Of a stretch of DNA of 50,549 nt, positions 27,265 to 35,719 are shown in pieces. The position numbers and the translations under genes were made by a program. Each line of letters starts with the position of its first letter. Position 1 is the stretch's first letter. The notes below the pieces were generated by a model, which searched no databases, was not told the origin of the DNA, and saw nothing but the letters and a program-made list of their open reading frames with translations. This stretch comes from an uncultured Rhodospirillales bacterium (GTDB lineage Bacteria; Pseudomonadota; Alphaproteobacteria; Acetobacterales; Acetobacteraceae): the NCBI GenBank assembly GCA_903928895.1, contig CAIYSR010000038.1, positions 1-50,549 of the forward strand, in the 5' to 3' direction.

Positions 27265-28376
27265 TCTCCGACCTCACGCTGCAAGCGTGCATCGCCGATG
27301 CCTGCGCCCGCACCATCGCCTGGCTCGACGCGATGCAGGCGCCCGGCCTGCCCGCTGGGATCGGTCGCATCAGTGCCGCGCATGACGTGACGGCATGGCC
27401 GGGCATGCTGCTGCCCGGCAGCTACAATGCGCTGCTGTGCCGCGAACTGCTTGGCGCCCTGCCGGCCGATCCGGCGCCGGCCGCGGCGTGGCTGCGCGCC
27501 CATCGGCTGCCCGATGGGCGGTTCCGCATCCCCGGCATGGCCGACGATGCGGTGTTCAAGAAGTCCGATCCGGCCGAGACTTGGCGGTATATCGATTTCC
27601 ACGTCACCAACTACACATTGGGGGCGATCCAGGCATTGACCCCGCGCGCGGTGCCGGCACCGGAATTCGCGCGGGCCTACCTCGATCCCCTGACGCTGAA
27701 GGCCTGGCTTGGCGACCGCGACCTGCGCGATCCTTGGCAGGAGGGCAACAACATCGTCAACCTCGCGAGCTTCCTGCTTCTCCTGCGCCCGACGGAGCCG
27801 GAACGGGTCGATGCCGCGCTCGAGATTCTGTTCACCTGGCACGACTATCACCGCAATCCCGCCACCGGCTTCTGGGGCGTCGGCCAGTCGAGCGATCCCT
27901 TGCGCGCGCTGCATGCCATGGCCGGCTCCATGCATAATTTCCACATCTGGTACGCCACAAGTCGTGCGCTGCCCGAGCAGGACCGTGCCGTGGACTATGC
28001 ACTCACGCGGCCCGCGGCCATCCACAGCGCCTGCATCGATGTCGACCTAATCGACCTGCTCGTGCATGCCGCACGGGCGTCGGACTACCGGCGCGTCGAG
28101 ATCCATGCCTGGTTGCGCAGGATCCTGCCCGCGCTGCTCGACTTCCAGAGCGCCGATGGCGGCTTCGCCGACGAGCTTGCCGGCATCCGCCGCCAGGACG
28201 GCTGGGTGCGCGGCTACAGCGAGCCGCAGGGCCTCTCCAACAGCTTCGCCACCTGGTTCCGCTGGATCGGCATTGCGATGATCACCGATTATCTCTGGCC
28301 CGGAACGCACCCCTGGCGGTTCCGCCGCATGATCGGCATCGGCTACCGGCATGATACCAACCCTGGTGAATACTGA
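27261..28376 (+). CDS. Unknown helical protein, possibly an alpha/alpha-toroid enzyme
   Basis: A 371-residue protein without signal peptide, last gene of the LacI-controlled importer operon (ATGA overlap with the permease). I do not recognise a named family. The pattern of paired helices with Trp- and Gly-rich turns (ETWRYIDFHVTNYTLGAI, DPWQEGNNIVNLASFLLLL, NPATGFWGVGQSSDPL, DFQSADGGFADELAG) resembles alpha/alpha-toroid folds of glycoside hydrolases, polysaccharide lyases, sugar epimerases or terpene cyclases. As a cytoplasmic partner of a sugar importer it could act on the imported saccharide. This is inference; no catalytic residue can be named with confidence. Confidence 0.85.
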   Translation: MISDLTLQACIADACARTIAWLDAMQAPGLPAGIGRISAAHDVTAWPGMLLPGSYNALLCRELLGALPADPAPAAAWLRAHRLPDGRFRIPGMADDAVFKKSDPAETWRYIDFHVTNYTLGAIQALTPRAVPAPEFARAYLDPLTLKAWLGDRDLRDPWQEGNNIVNLASFLLLLRPTEPERVDAALEILFTWHDYHRNPATGFWGVGQSSDPLRALHAMAGSMHNFHIWYATSRALPEQDRAVDYALTRPAAIHSACIDVDLIDLLVHAARASDYRRVEIHAWLRRILPALLDFQSADGGFADELAGIRRQDGWVRGYSEPQGLSNSFATWFRWIGIAMITDYLWPGTHPWRFRRMIGIGYRHDTNPGEY

Positions 28377-28411
28377 CCTTCGCGGAACGCGGAGAAGCAA
28401 AAACAGGAAGA

Positions 28412-28530
28412 AAGCGCTTTTTTTGAAAAGAAGAAACAAAAAAACTTCAACACTGGCTTTTCCTCAAACAAAATGAAAAACTCCAAAGGATAAAAGTTTT
28501 TTGCTTCTTTTTTTCAAAAAAGAAGCGCTT
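28412..28530. repeat. AT-rich palindromic repeat, inverted pair B
   Basis: Two units face each other: 28412-28447 forward and 28494-28530 reverse, each starting from an outer AAGCGC block and ending at an inner AAGTTTTTT block. The spacer is 46 bp and also AT-rich. The pair fills the space between two convergent genes, the helical protein (stop 28376) and the IclR regulator (stop 28551), so it could end transcription in both directions. Confidence 0.75.
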
Positions 28531-28550
28531 CCCAGTCGCCCATGCGCGGC

Positions 28551-29348
28551 CTATGTGCGGGGCGGTCGCGTCGCCAGGTCGATCGGCCCGAGTTGGTCGA
28601 TATACCGGCGCATCACCGCGACGCAGGTCTCGACATGAGGTGGGGTCATGCGCTTGAGCGTGCCAACCACGGTGAGGGCAGCTTCGGGCTCGCCGCGGTC
28701 GTTCCGGATGGCCAACCCGACGCCGATATAGCCACGGGCGACCTGTTCGAGGGTGATGCCGTGGCCAGTGGCACGGGCATCCTCGATGGAGCGCCAGACG
28801 GCGGCTTCGGAGAGTCCGGAAAATTCCTCGTAGCGCGGTGCGTTGGCCGCGACCAGGGCGCGGGCGCGGGCGTCGGGCATGGCGGCCAGAAGGGCGATGC
28901 TGCCCGCGCCGACGCCCATCGGCAGACGGCGGCCGATTTCGGAGACCAGACCGCGCGGTGCGCGCGGGTATTCAACGACGTCGAGCGCGATGGTGTCGTT
29001 GAGCAGGGGAACATAGAGGTAGGCGATGGCTCCGGTCTCGACGACGATGGCGGCGAGGAAGTCACGCAGGCGGGCACGCACGGCGGAGTAGCGGGCGAGG
29101 TCGACCAGGCTGTGCAGGCGCAGGCCGAGGAAGTAGCGCTTGGTGTAGTGGACGTCGAACGCGACCATCTGCTCGCGCACCAGGGCACTGAGCAGACGGT
29201 GGGCGGTGGCGACGTGCAGGCCGGTGGCGGCGGCGAGTTCGGTGAGGCGGATGCCGGTTACATTGTGCTCGCCGACGGCGGCGAGCAGCTGCATCGCGCG
29301 GTGCAGGCTCTGGGCGCCCTTGGTCTGGCTCGCGGTCGGTTCGCTCAC
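28551..29348 (-). CDS. IclR-family transcriptional regulator
   Basis: A 265-residue regulator. The N-terminal winged helix is at about residues 10-75 (LHRAMQLLAAVGEHNVTGIR, LTELAAATGLHVATAHRLLSAL) and the GAF-like effector domain follows (GLVSEIGRRLPMGVGAGSIALLAAMP, YIGVGLAIRNDRGEPEAALTVVG). The frame is open to 29804, but the start is placed at GTG 29348, giving the usual IclR length. It is divergent from the CoA transferase operon, with a candidate operator at 29418-29434 in the spacer. It probably senses a carboxylate or acyl compound handled by that operon. Confidence 0.9.
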   Translation of the reverse strand: MSEPTASQTKGAQSLHRAMQLLAAVGEHNVTGIRLTELAAATGLHVATAHRLLSALVREQMVAFDVHYTKRYFLGLRLHSLVDLARYSAVRARLRDFLAAIVVETGAIAYLYVPLLNDTIALDVVEYPRAPRGLVSEIGRRLPMGVGAGSIALLAAMPDARARALVAANAPRYEEFSGLSEAAVWRSIEDARATGHGITLEQVARGYIGVGLAIRNDRGEPEAALTVVGTLKRMTPPHVETCVAVMRRYIDQLGPIDLATRPPRT

Positions 29349-29398
29349 GTGGCATCCGGGTTGGTGGTAGCATGCAGTGTTGGACGTCTGCGGAGGGC

Positions 29399-29434
29399 TT
29401 GACAAGCTTTCATGATGTGAGAGAAGTATTCTCA
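29399..29434 (+). promoter_or_regulatory. Candidate promoter element and IclR operator
   Basis: A perfect TTGACA at 29399-29404 lies 57 bp upstream of the CoA transferase start. No good -10 hexamer is found at 16-18 bp spacing, so it may be for an activator-assisted promoter. Just downstream is the inverted repeat GAGAAGTATTCTC at 29421-29433, which can also be read as TGAGA/TCTCA arms at 29418-29422 and 29430-29434. The size fits IclR-family sites. Confidence 0.45.
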
Positions 29435-29460
29435 TAATATGAAATTCGGATGGAACGGGC

Positions 29461-30633
29461 ATGGCGGGCGCGCTGGAGGGGTTGAAGGTGCTGGAGATCG
29501 GCCAGTGGGTGGCGGCACCGTACTGCGCGGCGATTTTGGGCGATCTCGGGGCCGATGTGATCAAGATCGAGCGGCCCGGGGGGGGCGATGACCAGCGGCT
29601 GTCACCGCCGCTGGCGGCCGGGCAGTCGGCGCTGTTCAACCAGATGAACCGCAACAAGCGAAGCGTCACGCTCGATCTCGACAGTGCCGAGGGGCGGGCC
29701 GACTGTCTCGCCCTGGCGGAGGCGGCGGATGTGGTGATCAGCAATTTCCGACCGGGTACGATTGCCAAGCTGGGCCTGGGGTATGACGTGGTGGCGGCGC
29801 GCAATCCGCGGGTGATCTACGCGCTGATCACCGGCTTCGGCATCGAGGGGCCGCTGGCCAACCGCGCGGGGATGGACCTGATCGCTCAGGCGATGTCGGG
29901 GATGATGCTGCTGACGGCGACGCCCGAGGGGCGGCCGGGGCGGGTGCCGATGGCGGCGGCCGATATCTCGACCGGGCTGTATGCCACAATCGGCATCCTG
30001 GCGGCGCTCGCGGCGCGGGAGAAGAGCGGGCGCGGGCAGATGGTGGATTTCGCCCTGCTCGATTCGATGCTGGCGATGATGCCGATGGAGACGGCGGGCT
30101 ACTTCGCGACCGGGGTCAATCCGCCGCGCTATCATCTGCGCAAGACCGCAAATGCGGCGCCGTACAACGTGTTCGCGACGTCGGACGGGTTCGTCACCGT
30201 GGTGGCCGCCGCCCAGCCGCTGTGGGAGGCGCTGTGCCGGGCAATCGGGCGCGAGGACCTCAATGCGGACCCACGGTTCTCGTCGAGCGGGGCGCGGATC
30301 AATCACGTCAAGGAACTCGAGGCCGTGCTAGCGCCGATCTTTGCCGCCCAGACGTCGGAGACCTGGCTGGCGCGGCTCGATGCGGCGCGCATTCCGACCT
30401 CGCCGGTGCTGGAGCTGGAGGAGATCCTCACCCATCCGCACCTCGTGGCGCGCAATACTTCGGTGGCGGCGCCGGAAGGGGCGACGACGGTGCAGCGGGT
30501 GATCCCGGCGCCGATCCGGATGGCCGATACGCCCATTCGGGTGCGGCGTGCAGCGCCCCTGCCCGGCGAGGATACCGAGGCCGCGCTTGCTCATCTTCAT
30601 GCCGGGAAAGGATGGCTACATGCCCGTTCTTAG
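29461..30633 (+). CDS. CaiB/BaiF family III CoA transferase
   Basis: A 390-residue enzyme that moves CoA between carboxylic acids. The N-terminus GLKVLEIGQWVAAPYCAAILGDLGADVIKIERPGG is diagnostic, NRNKRSVTLDL is the CoA-binding loop, and the catalytic Asp lies in AGMDLIAQAMSG. It is the first gene of a seven-gene operon that continues with a MaoC hydratase and a complete peptide-type ABC importer, so it probably activates the imported acid. Control by the divergent IclR protein is likely. Confidence 0.93.
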   Translation: MAGALEGLKVLEIGQWVAAPYCAAILGDLGADVIKIERPGGGDDQRLSPPLAAGQSALFNQMNRNKRSVTLDLDSAEGRADCLALAEAADVVISNFRPGTIAKLGLGYDVVAARNPRVIYALITGFGIEGPLANRAGMDLIAQAMSGMMLLTATPEGRPGRVPMAAADISTGLYATIGILAALAAREKSGRGQMVDFALLDSMLAMMPMETAGYFATGVNPPRYHLRKTANAAPYNVFATSDGFVTVVAAAQPLWEALCRAIGREDLNADPRFSSSGARINHVKELEAVLAPIFAAQTSETWLARLDAARIPTSPVLELEEILTHPHLVARNTSVAAPEGATTVQRVIPAPIRMADTPIRVRRAAPLPGEDTEAALAHLHAGKGWLHARS

Positions 30634-31480
30634 TGCTGCCCTTGGCCGACGCGCCGAGGCGATTGCCGATGTCGATATGCGCTGGGTGCTGGCCTATGCG
30701 GCCGGGCTCGGGTTCGATCGGGCGCTGTGTCTGGACGACGCCCAGCCGGGCGGGCCGGCGGTGCCGCCGACGTTCTGCACCGGGCTGGAATGGATTTTGT
30801 CCGGCGATGTCAGCCGGGCGAACAGCCTCGGCCTGACGGCGGACGAGCGCATCCGCGGCGTGCATGCGTTCCAGGATTCGGTCTTCCATCGTCCCTTCCG
30901 GGCCGGCACGAATGTCAAAGTGGCGAGCGAAATCCGCTACATGAAGCGGACCCGGGCGGGAACGTTGATCGCCACGCTGATCACCTCGAGCGACGCCGAT
31001 AGCGGGGAGGTGCTGTGCGAGAGCTGGTCGGGCTCGATCCTGCGCGATGTGGCGTGCGATGCCGAGGAGGTCGGCACGGCGCCGCCGTATCTGACCAATC
31101 CGCCGGTGGCGCCACCAGCGGATGCTGCGCGGTCGAGCATCGGCACCGACTACGGGTTGCCGCACACCTATACGGAGTGCGCGCGGATCTGGAACCCGAT
31201 CCATTCCGAGCGGGCGGTGGCGCTGCGGGCCGGGCTGCCCGACATCATCCTGCATGGCACCGCGACCTGGGCGCTGGCGGCGCGCGAGGTGCTCCGGGCG
31301 CATGCCGGCGGCGACGTGCGCCGGCTGAAGCGGCTGGCCGGTCGGTTCCGCGCCCCGGTGATGGCGGGCGGCGGGCTGACGGTTCGGCACGCGGTGATGG
31401 AGGATGGCAGCATCGCCTTCGAGGTTGAGACCGATGGCGGAGCGGTGGCGATGAATGGCGGACGGATCGAGCTGACCTGA
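30620..31480 (+). CDS. MaoC-like/FAS1-dehydratase-type acyl-CoA hydratase
   Basis: A 286-residue double hot-dog protein. The second half carries the hydratase-2 motif ECARIWNPIHSERAVALRAGLPDIILHG, with the catalytic Asn/His pattern; the first half has the N-terminal hot-dog fold with MRWVLAYAAGLGF and PTFCTGLEW. It would hydrate or dehydrate the CoA ester made by the CoA transferase, like mesaconyl- or methylmalyl-type enzymes, but the substrate is unknown. The ATG at 30620 has GGGAAAGGA upstream and overlaps the transferase end by 14 bp; an ATG at 30599 is possible. Confidence 0.87.
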   Translation: MPVLSAALGRRAEAIADVDMRWVLAYAAGLGFDRALCLDDAQPGGPAVPPTFCTGLEWILSGDVSRANSLGLTADERIRGVHAFQDSVFHRPFRAGTNVKVASEIRYMKRTRAGTLIATLITSSDADSGEVLCESWSGSILRDVACDAEEVGTAPPYLTNPPVAPPADAARSSIGTDYGLPHTYTECARIWNPIHSERAVALRAGLPDIILHGTATWALAAREVLRAHAGGDVRRLKRLAGRFRAPVMAGGGLTVRHAVMEDGSIAFEVETDGGAVAMNGGRIELT

Positions 31481-31483
31481 TCC

Positions 31484-32401
31484 ATGGCCCGCTACCTTGC
31501 CGCACGCATCCTGCAGGGCCTGGTGACGCTGCTGGCGGTCTCCGTCGTGGTGTTCGTGCTGTCGCGGCTATCCGGCGATCCGTTGACGCTGATCATGGAC
31601 CCGATGTCGACCAAGGCTGATCTGGCGCGGGAGCTGGCGCGGCTGGGGCTGGATCGCTCCTATCCCGAGCAGTACGCGATTTTCCTGCTCAATGCGCTGC
31701 ATGGTGATTTCGGGCAGTCGATCTTCTTCAAGCGCGGCGCCTTCGAGGTGTTCCTGGAGAAGCTGCCGGCGACGCTGGAGCTGGGAGGCACGGCGATGGC
31801 GGTGTCGATCCTGATCGCCATTCCGGTCGGGGTGCTGTCGGCGGTGCATCAGGGCGGCTGGTTCGACCGGATCGCCCGGCTGGCGGCGCTGACGGGGCAG
31901 TCGGCGCCGGTGTTCTGGATTGGGCTGGTGCTGATCCTGCTGTTTTCGGTGACGCTGGGCTGGTTGCCGACGGCGGGGCGCGGGAGCTGGCGCAACCTGG
32001 TGCTGCCGGCGATCACGCTGGGATGGTATGGCAATGCCTTCCTGATGCGGATCACCCGTTCGGCGATGCTCGATGTGCTCGATACCGACTATGTGAAGCT
32101 CGCGCGGCTGGAGGGGTTGGCGGAGCGCCGCGTGATCTGGAAGCACGCCTTCAAGAATGCGGCGACCTCGATTGTCACGACGCTGGGGCTGATGTCGATC
32201 AGTCTGGTGACCGGGGCGGTGGTGACCGAGACAGTGTTCGCCTGGCCCGGGGTGGGGCGGTTGACGGTGGATGCGATTTTCCAGCGTGATTTTCCGGTCG
32301 TACAGGCCGCCGTGATCCTGATCGCCGTGATGGTGGTGGCGGTGAACCTGGCGGTCGATGTGGTCTATGCCTGGATCGACCCGCGGGTTCGGTTCGGGTG
32401 A
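31484..32401 (+). CDS. ABC transporter permease, DppB/OppB type
   Basis: A 305-residue permease with an N-terminal helix, the SRLSGDPLTLIMDP region typical of DppB, and the EAA loop LEGLAERRVIWKHAFKNAATS. It lies 3 bp after the hydratase stop, so the importer is co-transcribed with the CoA-transferase genes. Its stop overlaps the GTG start of the partner permease. The two permeases together form the membrane pore for a peptide, glycoside or similar solute. Confidence 0.93.
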   Translation: MARYLAARILQGLVTLLAVSVVVFVLSRLSGDPLTLIMDPMSTKADLARELARLGLDRSYPEQYAIFLLNALHGDFGQSIFFKRGAFEVFLEKLPATLELGGTAMAVSILIAIPVGVLSAVHQGGWFDRIARLAALTGQSAPVFWIGLVLILLFSVTLGWLPTAGRGSWRNLVLPAITLGWYGNAFLMRITRSAMLDVLDTDYVKLARLEGLAERRVIWKHAFKNAATSIVTTLGLMSISLVTGAVVTETVFAWPGVGRLTVDAIFQRDFPVVQAAVILIAVMVVAVNLAVDVVYAWIDPRVRFG

Positions 32402-33231
32402 GGTATGTCGCGGGCATGCCGTGGGGCTCGGCGCTGATCCTGCTCGCGGCCTTGGCCGGAGCGCTGCTGGCGCCGTGGCTGGCACCCTACGATCCCGATC
32501 AGGTCGACGTGCTTCATCGCTTCACGCCGCCGTTCTGGCTGGACGGTGGGTCGGTGGAGCATCTCCTGGGGAGCGACGATCTGGGGCGGGATCTGCTGAG
32601 CCGGCTGCTGTTCGGCGGGCGAGTGTCGATGCTGGTGGCGGTGGTGTGTGTCAGCTCCGACGCGATGCTGGGGACACTGATCGGCATGCTGGCGGGGTAT
32701 CTCGGCGGGTGGGTGGATGCGGCGTTGATGCGGGTGGCCGATGTAATGCTGGCGCTGCCGTATCTGCTGATCGCGCTGGTGGTGGTGAGCGTGCTGGGCG
32801 CGAGCCTGGTCAATGTCGTGGTGATCATCGTGGCGCTGCGCTGGGCGGGGCTGGCGCGGATCGTGCGGGGCGAGACGCTCGGGATCAAGCAGCGCGACTA
32901 TGTCGCCCTGGCCCGCGTCGGCGGTGTCGGGCGGGCCGGCATCCTGCTGCGCCATGTGCTGCCCAATGTGATGAACAGCGTGATCGTGGTCTCCACCCTG
33001 GGGGTGGGGACGGTGATCCTGTTCGAGTCGGCGCTGAGTTTCCTCGGCGTCGGCGTCCCGCCGCCGACCGCGACCTGGGGCGGCATGGTGGCGGACGGGC
33101 GGGGCAGCATCGGCAGCGCCTGGTGGGTGTCGCTGTTCCCCGGCCTTGCCATCACCGCGGTGTGCCTGGCCTGCAACCTGCTCGGCGACTGGCTGCGCGA
33201 AGTGTTTGATCCTAAATCAATGCGGGCATGA
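32398..33231 (+). CDS. ABC transporter permease, DppC/OppC type
   Basis: A 277-residue permease beginning at GTG 32398, which overlaps the DppB-type stop (GTGA). Family features are APYDPDQVDVLHRF, HLLGSDDLGRDLLSRLLFG, the EAA loop LGIKQRDYVALARVGGVGRAGILLRHVLPN, and the closing PPTATWGGMVADGRG. It pairs with the DppB-type protein. Confidence 0.93.
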   Translation: MRYVAGMPWGSALILLAALAGALLAPWLAPYDPDQVDVLHRFTPPFWLDGGSVEHLLGSDDLGRDLLSRLLFGGRVSMLVAVVCVSSDAMLGTLIGMLAGYLGGWVDAALMRVADVMLALPYLLIALVVVSVLGASLVNVVVIIVALRWAGLARIVRGETLGIKQRDYVALARVGGVGRAGILLRHVLPNVMNSVIVVSTLGVGTVILFESALSFLGVGVPPPTATWGGMVADGRGSIGSAWWVSLFPGLAITAVCLACNLLGDWLREVFDPKSMRA

Positions 33232-33254
33232 AAGCCCGAACCGGGAGGAAGACG

Positions 33255-34748
33255 ATGCGACGGATTCTGATGACGGGCGCCGCCCTGGCCGCCCTGGCCG
33301 CCCCGCCCGCCATGGCGCAATCCCTCGTCTTCGCCATCAACAACCTCGGCGCCGAGACCTGGTGGCCGCAGGACATTTCCCAGAACAAATACATTACCTC
33401 CAACCTCGGTGACCCGCTGATCCGCCTCGCCGCCCCCTATTCCCTCGAGCCGGCGCTGGCGACGGGCTGGTCGATGTCCGAGGACGGGCTCAGCTACAGC
33501 TTCCCACTGCGCGCCGGCGTCGTCTTCCACGACGGCAGCCCGCTCACGCCGGACGACGTGATGTTCACCTTCGCGCCGGCCAACGTGGAGAAGTTCGTCG
33601 GCTTCTCCGCCATCAAGGGCGGCAACCTCGTCAGTATCGAGGCCCAGGGCAGCACGGTGGTGATGCACCTGAAATCCCCCGTGCCGGCCTTGATGGACAA
33701 CTACATCTCGCGCGCCTCGATCTGGCCCAAGGCCTATGTCGAGCGATTCGGCATCGAGGGCTTCAACAAGCGGCCGGTGGGCGCCGGGCCGTTCCGCTTC
33801 GTCGAGCACGTCAAAGGCCAGCATGTGAAGCTGGCGGCTTGGGAGCGCTACTACGGCGACCAGCCGCAGGTGAAGGAGATCACCTTCCGCGTCATCCCCG
33901 AAGCCGCCACCCGCATCGCCATGCTGCGCACCGGCGAGGCCGATATCACCTACAACGAGATCGGCGCCACCACGGGCGAGCTGAAGAAATACGCCATGCG
34001 CGGCCAGCCCTACGGCCAGCCCGCCCAGGCCGCGCTGATATTCAACAGCCTGCTGAACCCCGAGCGCAGCCCGGGCCGTTTCGACGACATCAGGGTGCGC
34101 CAGGCCCTCACCCTCGCGGTGGATCGCAAGGTGATCGCCGATGCCGTCTATTTCGGCGCCGCCACGCCCGCCGCCCTGCCCGTGGTGGGCACCCGCATGC
34201 CGTTCTACGACACGAAATTCGCCCCGCTGCCCCACGATGTGGCGCGCGCGAAAAAGCTCCTCGCCGATGCAGGCTACCCCCAGGGAATGCAATTCGATTT
34301 CGTCGCCGCCACCACCAACAAGGACCTTGCGGTGCTGCTGGTCTCGTTCTGGCAGCGGGTGGGCATCAAAGCCAATTTGAACCTGCTCGATCCGGTCTCC
34401 CTCAGCCGCGCCTGGTGGCAGCGCACCCTGCAAGGCGACCAGGTGATGTTGGTCGGCGGTCTCGCCAATGGCATGGCAAGCGCGGTCTACATCAACTCCA
34501 AGTCCCAGGTCGCGATGTATGCCTCCCCCGCAACCGACACCTTGTTCGCCCAGGGCATGGCCATCATCGATCCCGCCAAACAGATCACCTGGCTCCACGA
34601 TACCCTGCTTCCGGCCATGAACGACCTCTACCCGATCGCCCCAGTGCTGGAATACCAGGAGGGCGTCCTCGGTCTCGGCCCCAAGGTGAAAAGCTGGGAC
34701 CGCTTCGACCTGCACAGCTTCGGCCTGCAATGGCTGGTTCCGAAGTGA
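33255..34748 (+). CDS. ABC transporter substrate-binding protein, family 5 (DppA-like)
   Basis: A 497-residue periplasmic protein. The ATG at 33255 follows GGGAGGAAG and starts the signal peptide MRRILMTGAALAALAAPPAMA; an in-frame ATG at 33228 is less likely. Family segments are FPLRAGVVFHDGSPLTPDDVMFTF and PVGAGPFRFVEHVKGQ. It supplies the ligand to the DppB/C permeases. Its stop overlaps the GTG of the first ATPase gene. Confidence 0.93.
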   Translation: MRRILMTGAALAALAAPPAMAQSLVFAINNLGAETWWPQDISQNKYITSNLGDPLIRLAAPYSLEPALATGWSMSEDGLSYSFPLRAGVVFHDGSPLTPDDVMFTFAPANVEKFVGFSAIKGGNLVSIEAQGSTVVMHLKSPVPALMDNYISRASIWPKAYVERFGIEGFNKRPVGAGPFRFVEHVKGQHVKLAAWERYYGDQPQVKEITFRVIPEAATRIAMLRTGEADITYNEIGATTGELKKYAMRGQPYGQPAQAALIFNSLLNPERSPGRFDDIRVRQALTLAVDRKVIADAVYFGAATPAALPVVGTRMPFYDTKFAPLPHDVARAKKLLADAGYPQGMQFDFVAATTNKDLAVLLVSFWQRVGIKANLNLLDPVSLSRAWWQRTLQGDQVMLVGGLANGMASAVYINSKSQVAMYASPATDTLFAQGMAIIDPAKQITWLHDTLLPAMNDLYPIAPVLEYQEGVLGLGPKVKSWDRFDLHSFGLQWLVPK

Positions 34749-35719
34749 CACGCCCGCTTCTTGAAGTCGAGAACCTCCGGGTCGAACTCGCCACCCGCTC
34801 CGGCCTGGTCCACGCCGTCGACGGCGTCAGCTTCCACCTCGAAGCCGGCGAGACCCTGGGCATCGTCGGCGAAAGCGGCTGCGGCAAGACCATGACGGCC
34901 CTTGCCCTGCAACGCATGCTGCCCCGCCCCGGCGGGCGCATCGCCGGCGGCGCCATCCGCCTCGGCGGCGAGGACCTGCTGGCCAAATCCGAAGCCGAGA
35001 TGCGCGACATCCGCGGCCGCGACATGGCGATGATCCTGCAGGACCCGATGTCCTCGCTCAATCCGGTGATGAGCATCGGCGCCCAGGTCGCCGAGCCCAT
35101 CCGCGCCCACCAGCGCCCCACCCGCGACGGGCTCCACGCCGCCGTCCTGCGCATGCTCGATGCCGTGCGCATCCCCTCGCCCGCCGCCCGTGCGGGGGAC
35201 TACCCGCACCAGATGTCCGGCGGCATGCGCCAGCGCGTGGTCGGCGCCATCGCGCTGTCCTGCCGCCCGCGCCTGCTGATCGCCGACGAACCCACCACCG
35301 CGCTCGACGTCACCATCCAGGCCCAGTACTTGGCCCTCCTGAAGGATCTCCAGCGCGACACCGGGGTGGCGATGATCCTGATCACCCATGATTTCGGCAT
35401 CGTCGCCAAGATGTGCGACCGCGTCGCCGTGATGTACGCCGGCCGCATCGTCGAGACCGCCGACGTCCGCACCCTGTTCGACCGCCCGGCCCACCCCTAC
35501 ACGCGGGCCCTGCTCGAGGCCCTGCCCTCGATGGAACAGCGCAGCGCCCGCCTGATGGTGATCGACGGCCAACCGCCCGACCTTCGCGCGCCCCCCTCCG
35601 GCTGCCGCTTCGCGCCGCGCTGCACCCTGGCCACCACGGCGTGCCTGGCAGAATACCCCGCCGCCACCACGCTGAGCCCCGGCCACGTCGCCCACTGCAT
35701 CCGCGCCGGTGCGCCATGA
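34745..35719 (+). CDS. ABC transporter ATP-binding protein, DppD/OppD type
   Basis: A 324-residue ATPase. Walker A is GESGCGKT, signature MSGGMRQR, Walker [14 protein letters not shown], and the C-terminal oligopeptide-transporter extension [17 protein letters not shown] is present; its Cys pattern is incomplete next to the usual four. The GTG at 34745 overlaps the binding-protein stop (GTGA); an in-frame ATG at 34730 is the alternative. The frame is open far upstream, but that is a shadow of the binding-protein gene. Confidence 0.92.
   Translation: MTRPLLEVENLRVELATRSGLVHAVDGVSFHLEAGETLGIVGESGCGKTMTALALQRMLPRPGGRIAGGAIRLGGEDLLAKSEAEMRDIRGRDMAMILQDPMSSLNPVMSIGAQVAEPIRAHQRPTRDGLHAAVLRMLDAVRIPSPAARAGDYPHQMSGGMRQRVVGAIALSCRPRLLIADEPTTALDVTIQAQYLALLKDLQRDTGVAMILITHDFGIVAKMCDRVAVMYAGRIVETADVRTLFDRPAHPYTRALLEALPSMEQRSARLMVIDGQPPDLRAPPSGCRFAPRCTLATTACLAEYPAATTLSPGHVAHCIRAGAP

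Noticed and set aside
32898-34751. 617-residue open frame on the minus strand
   Set aside because: Antisense to the DppC and DppA-like genes; composition is that of a shadow frame.
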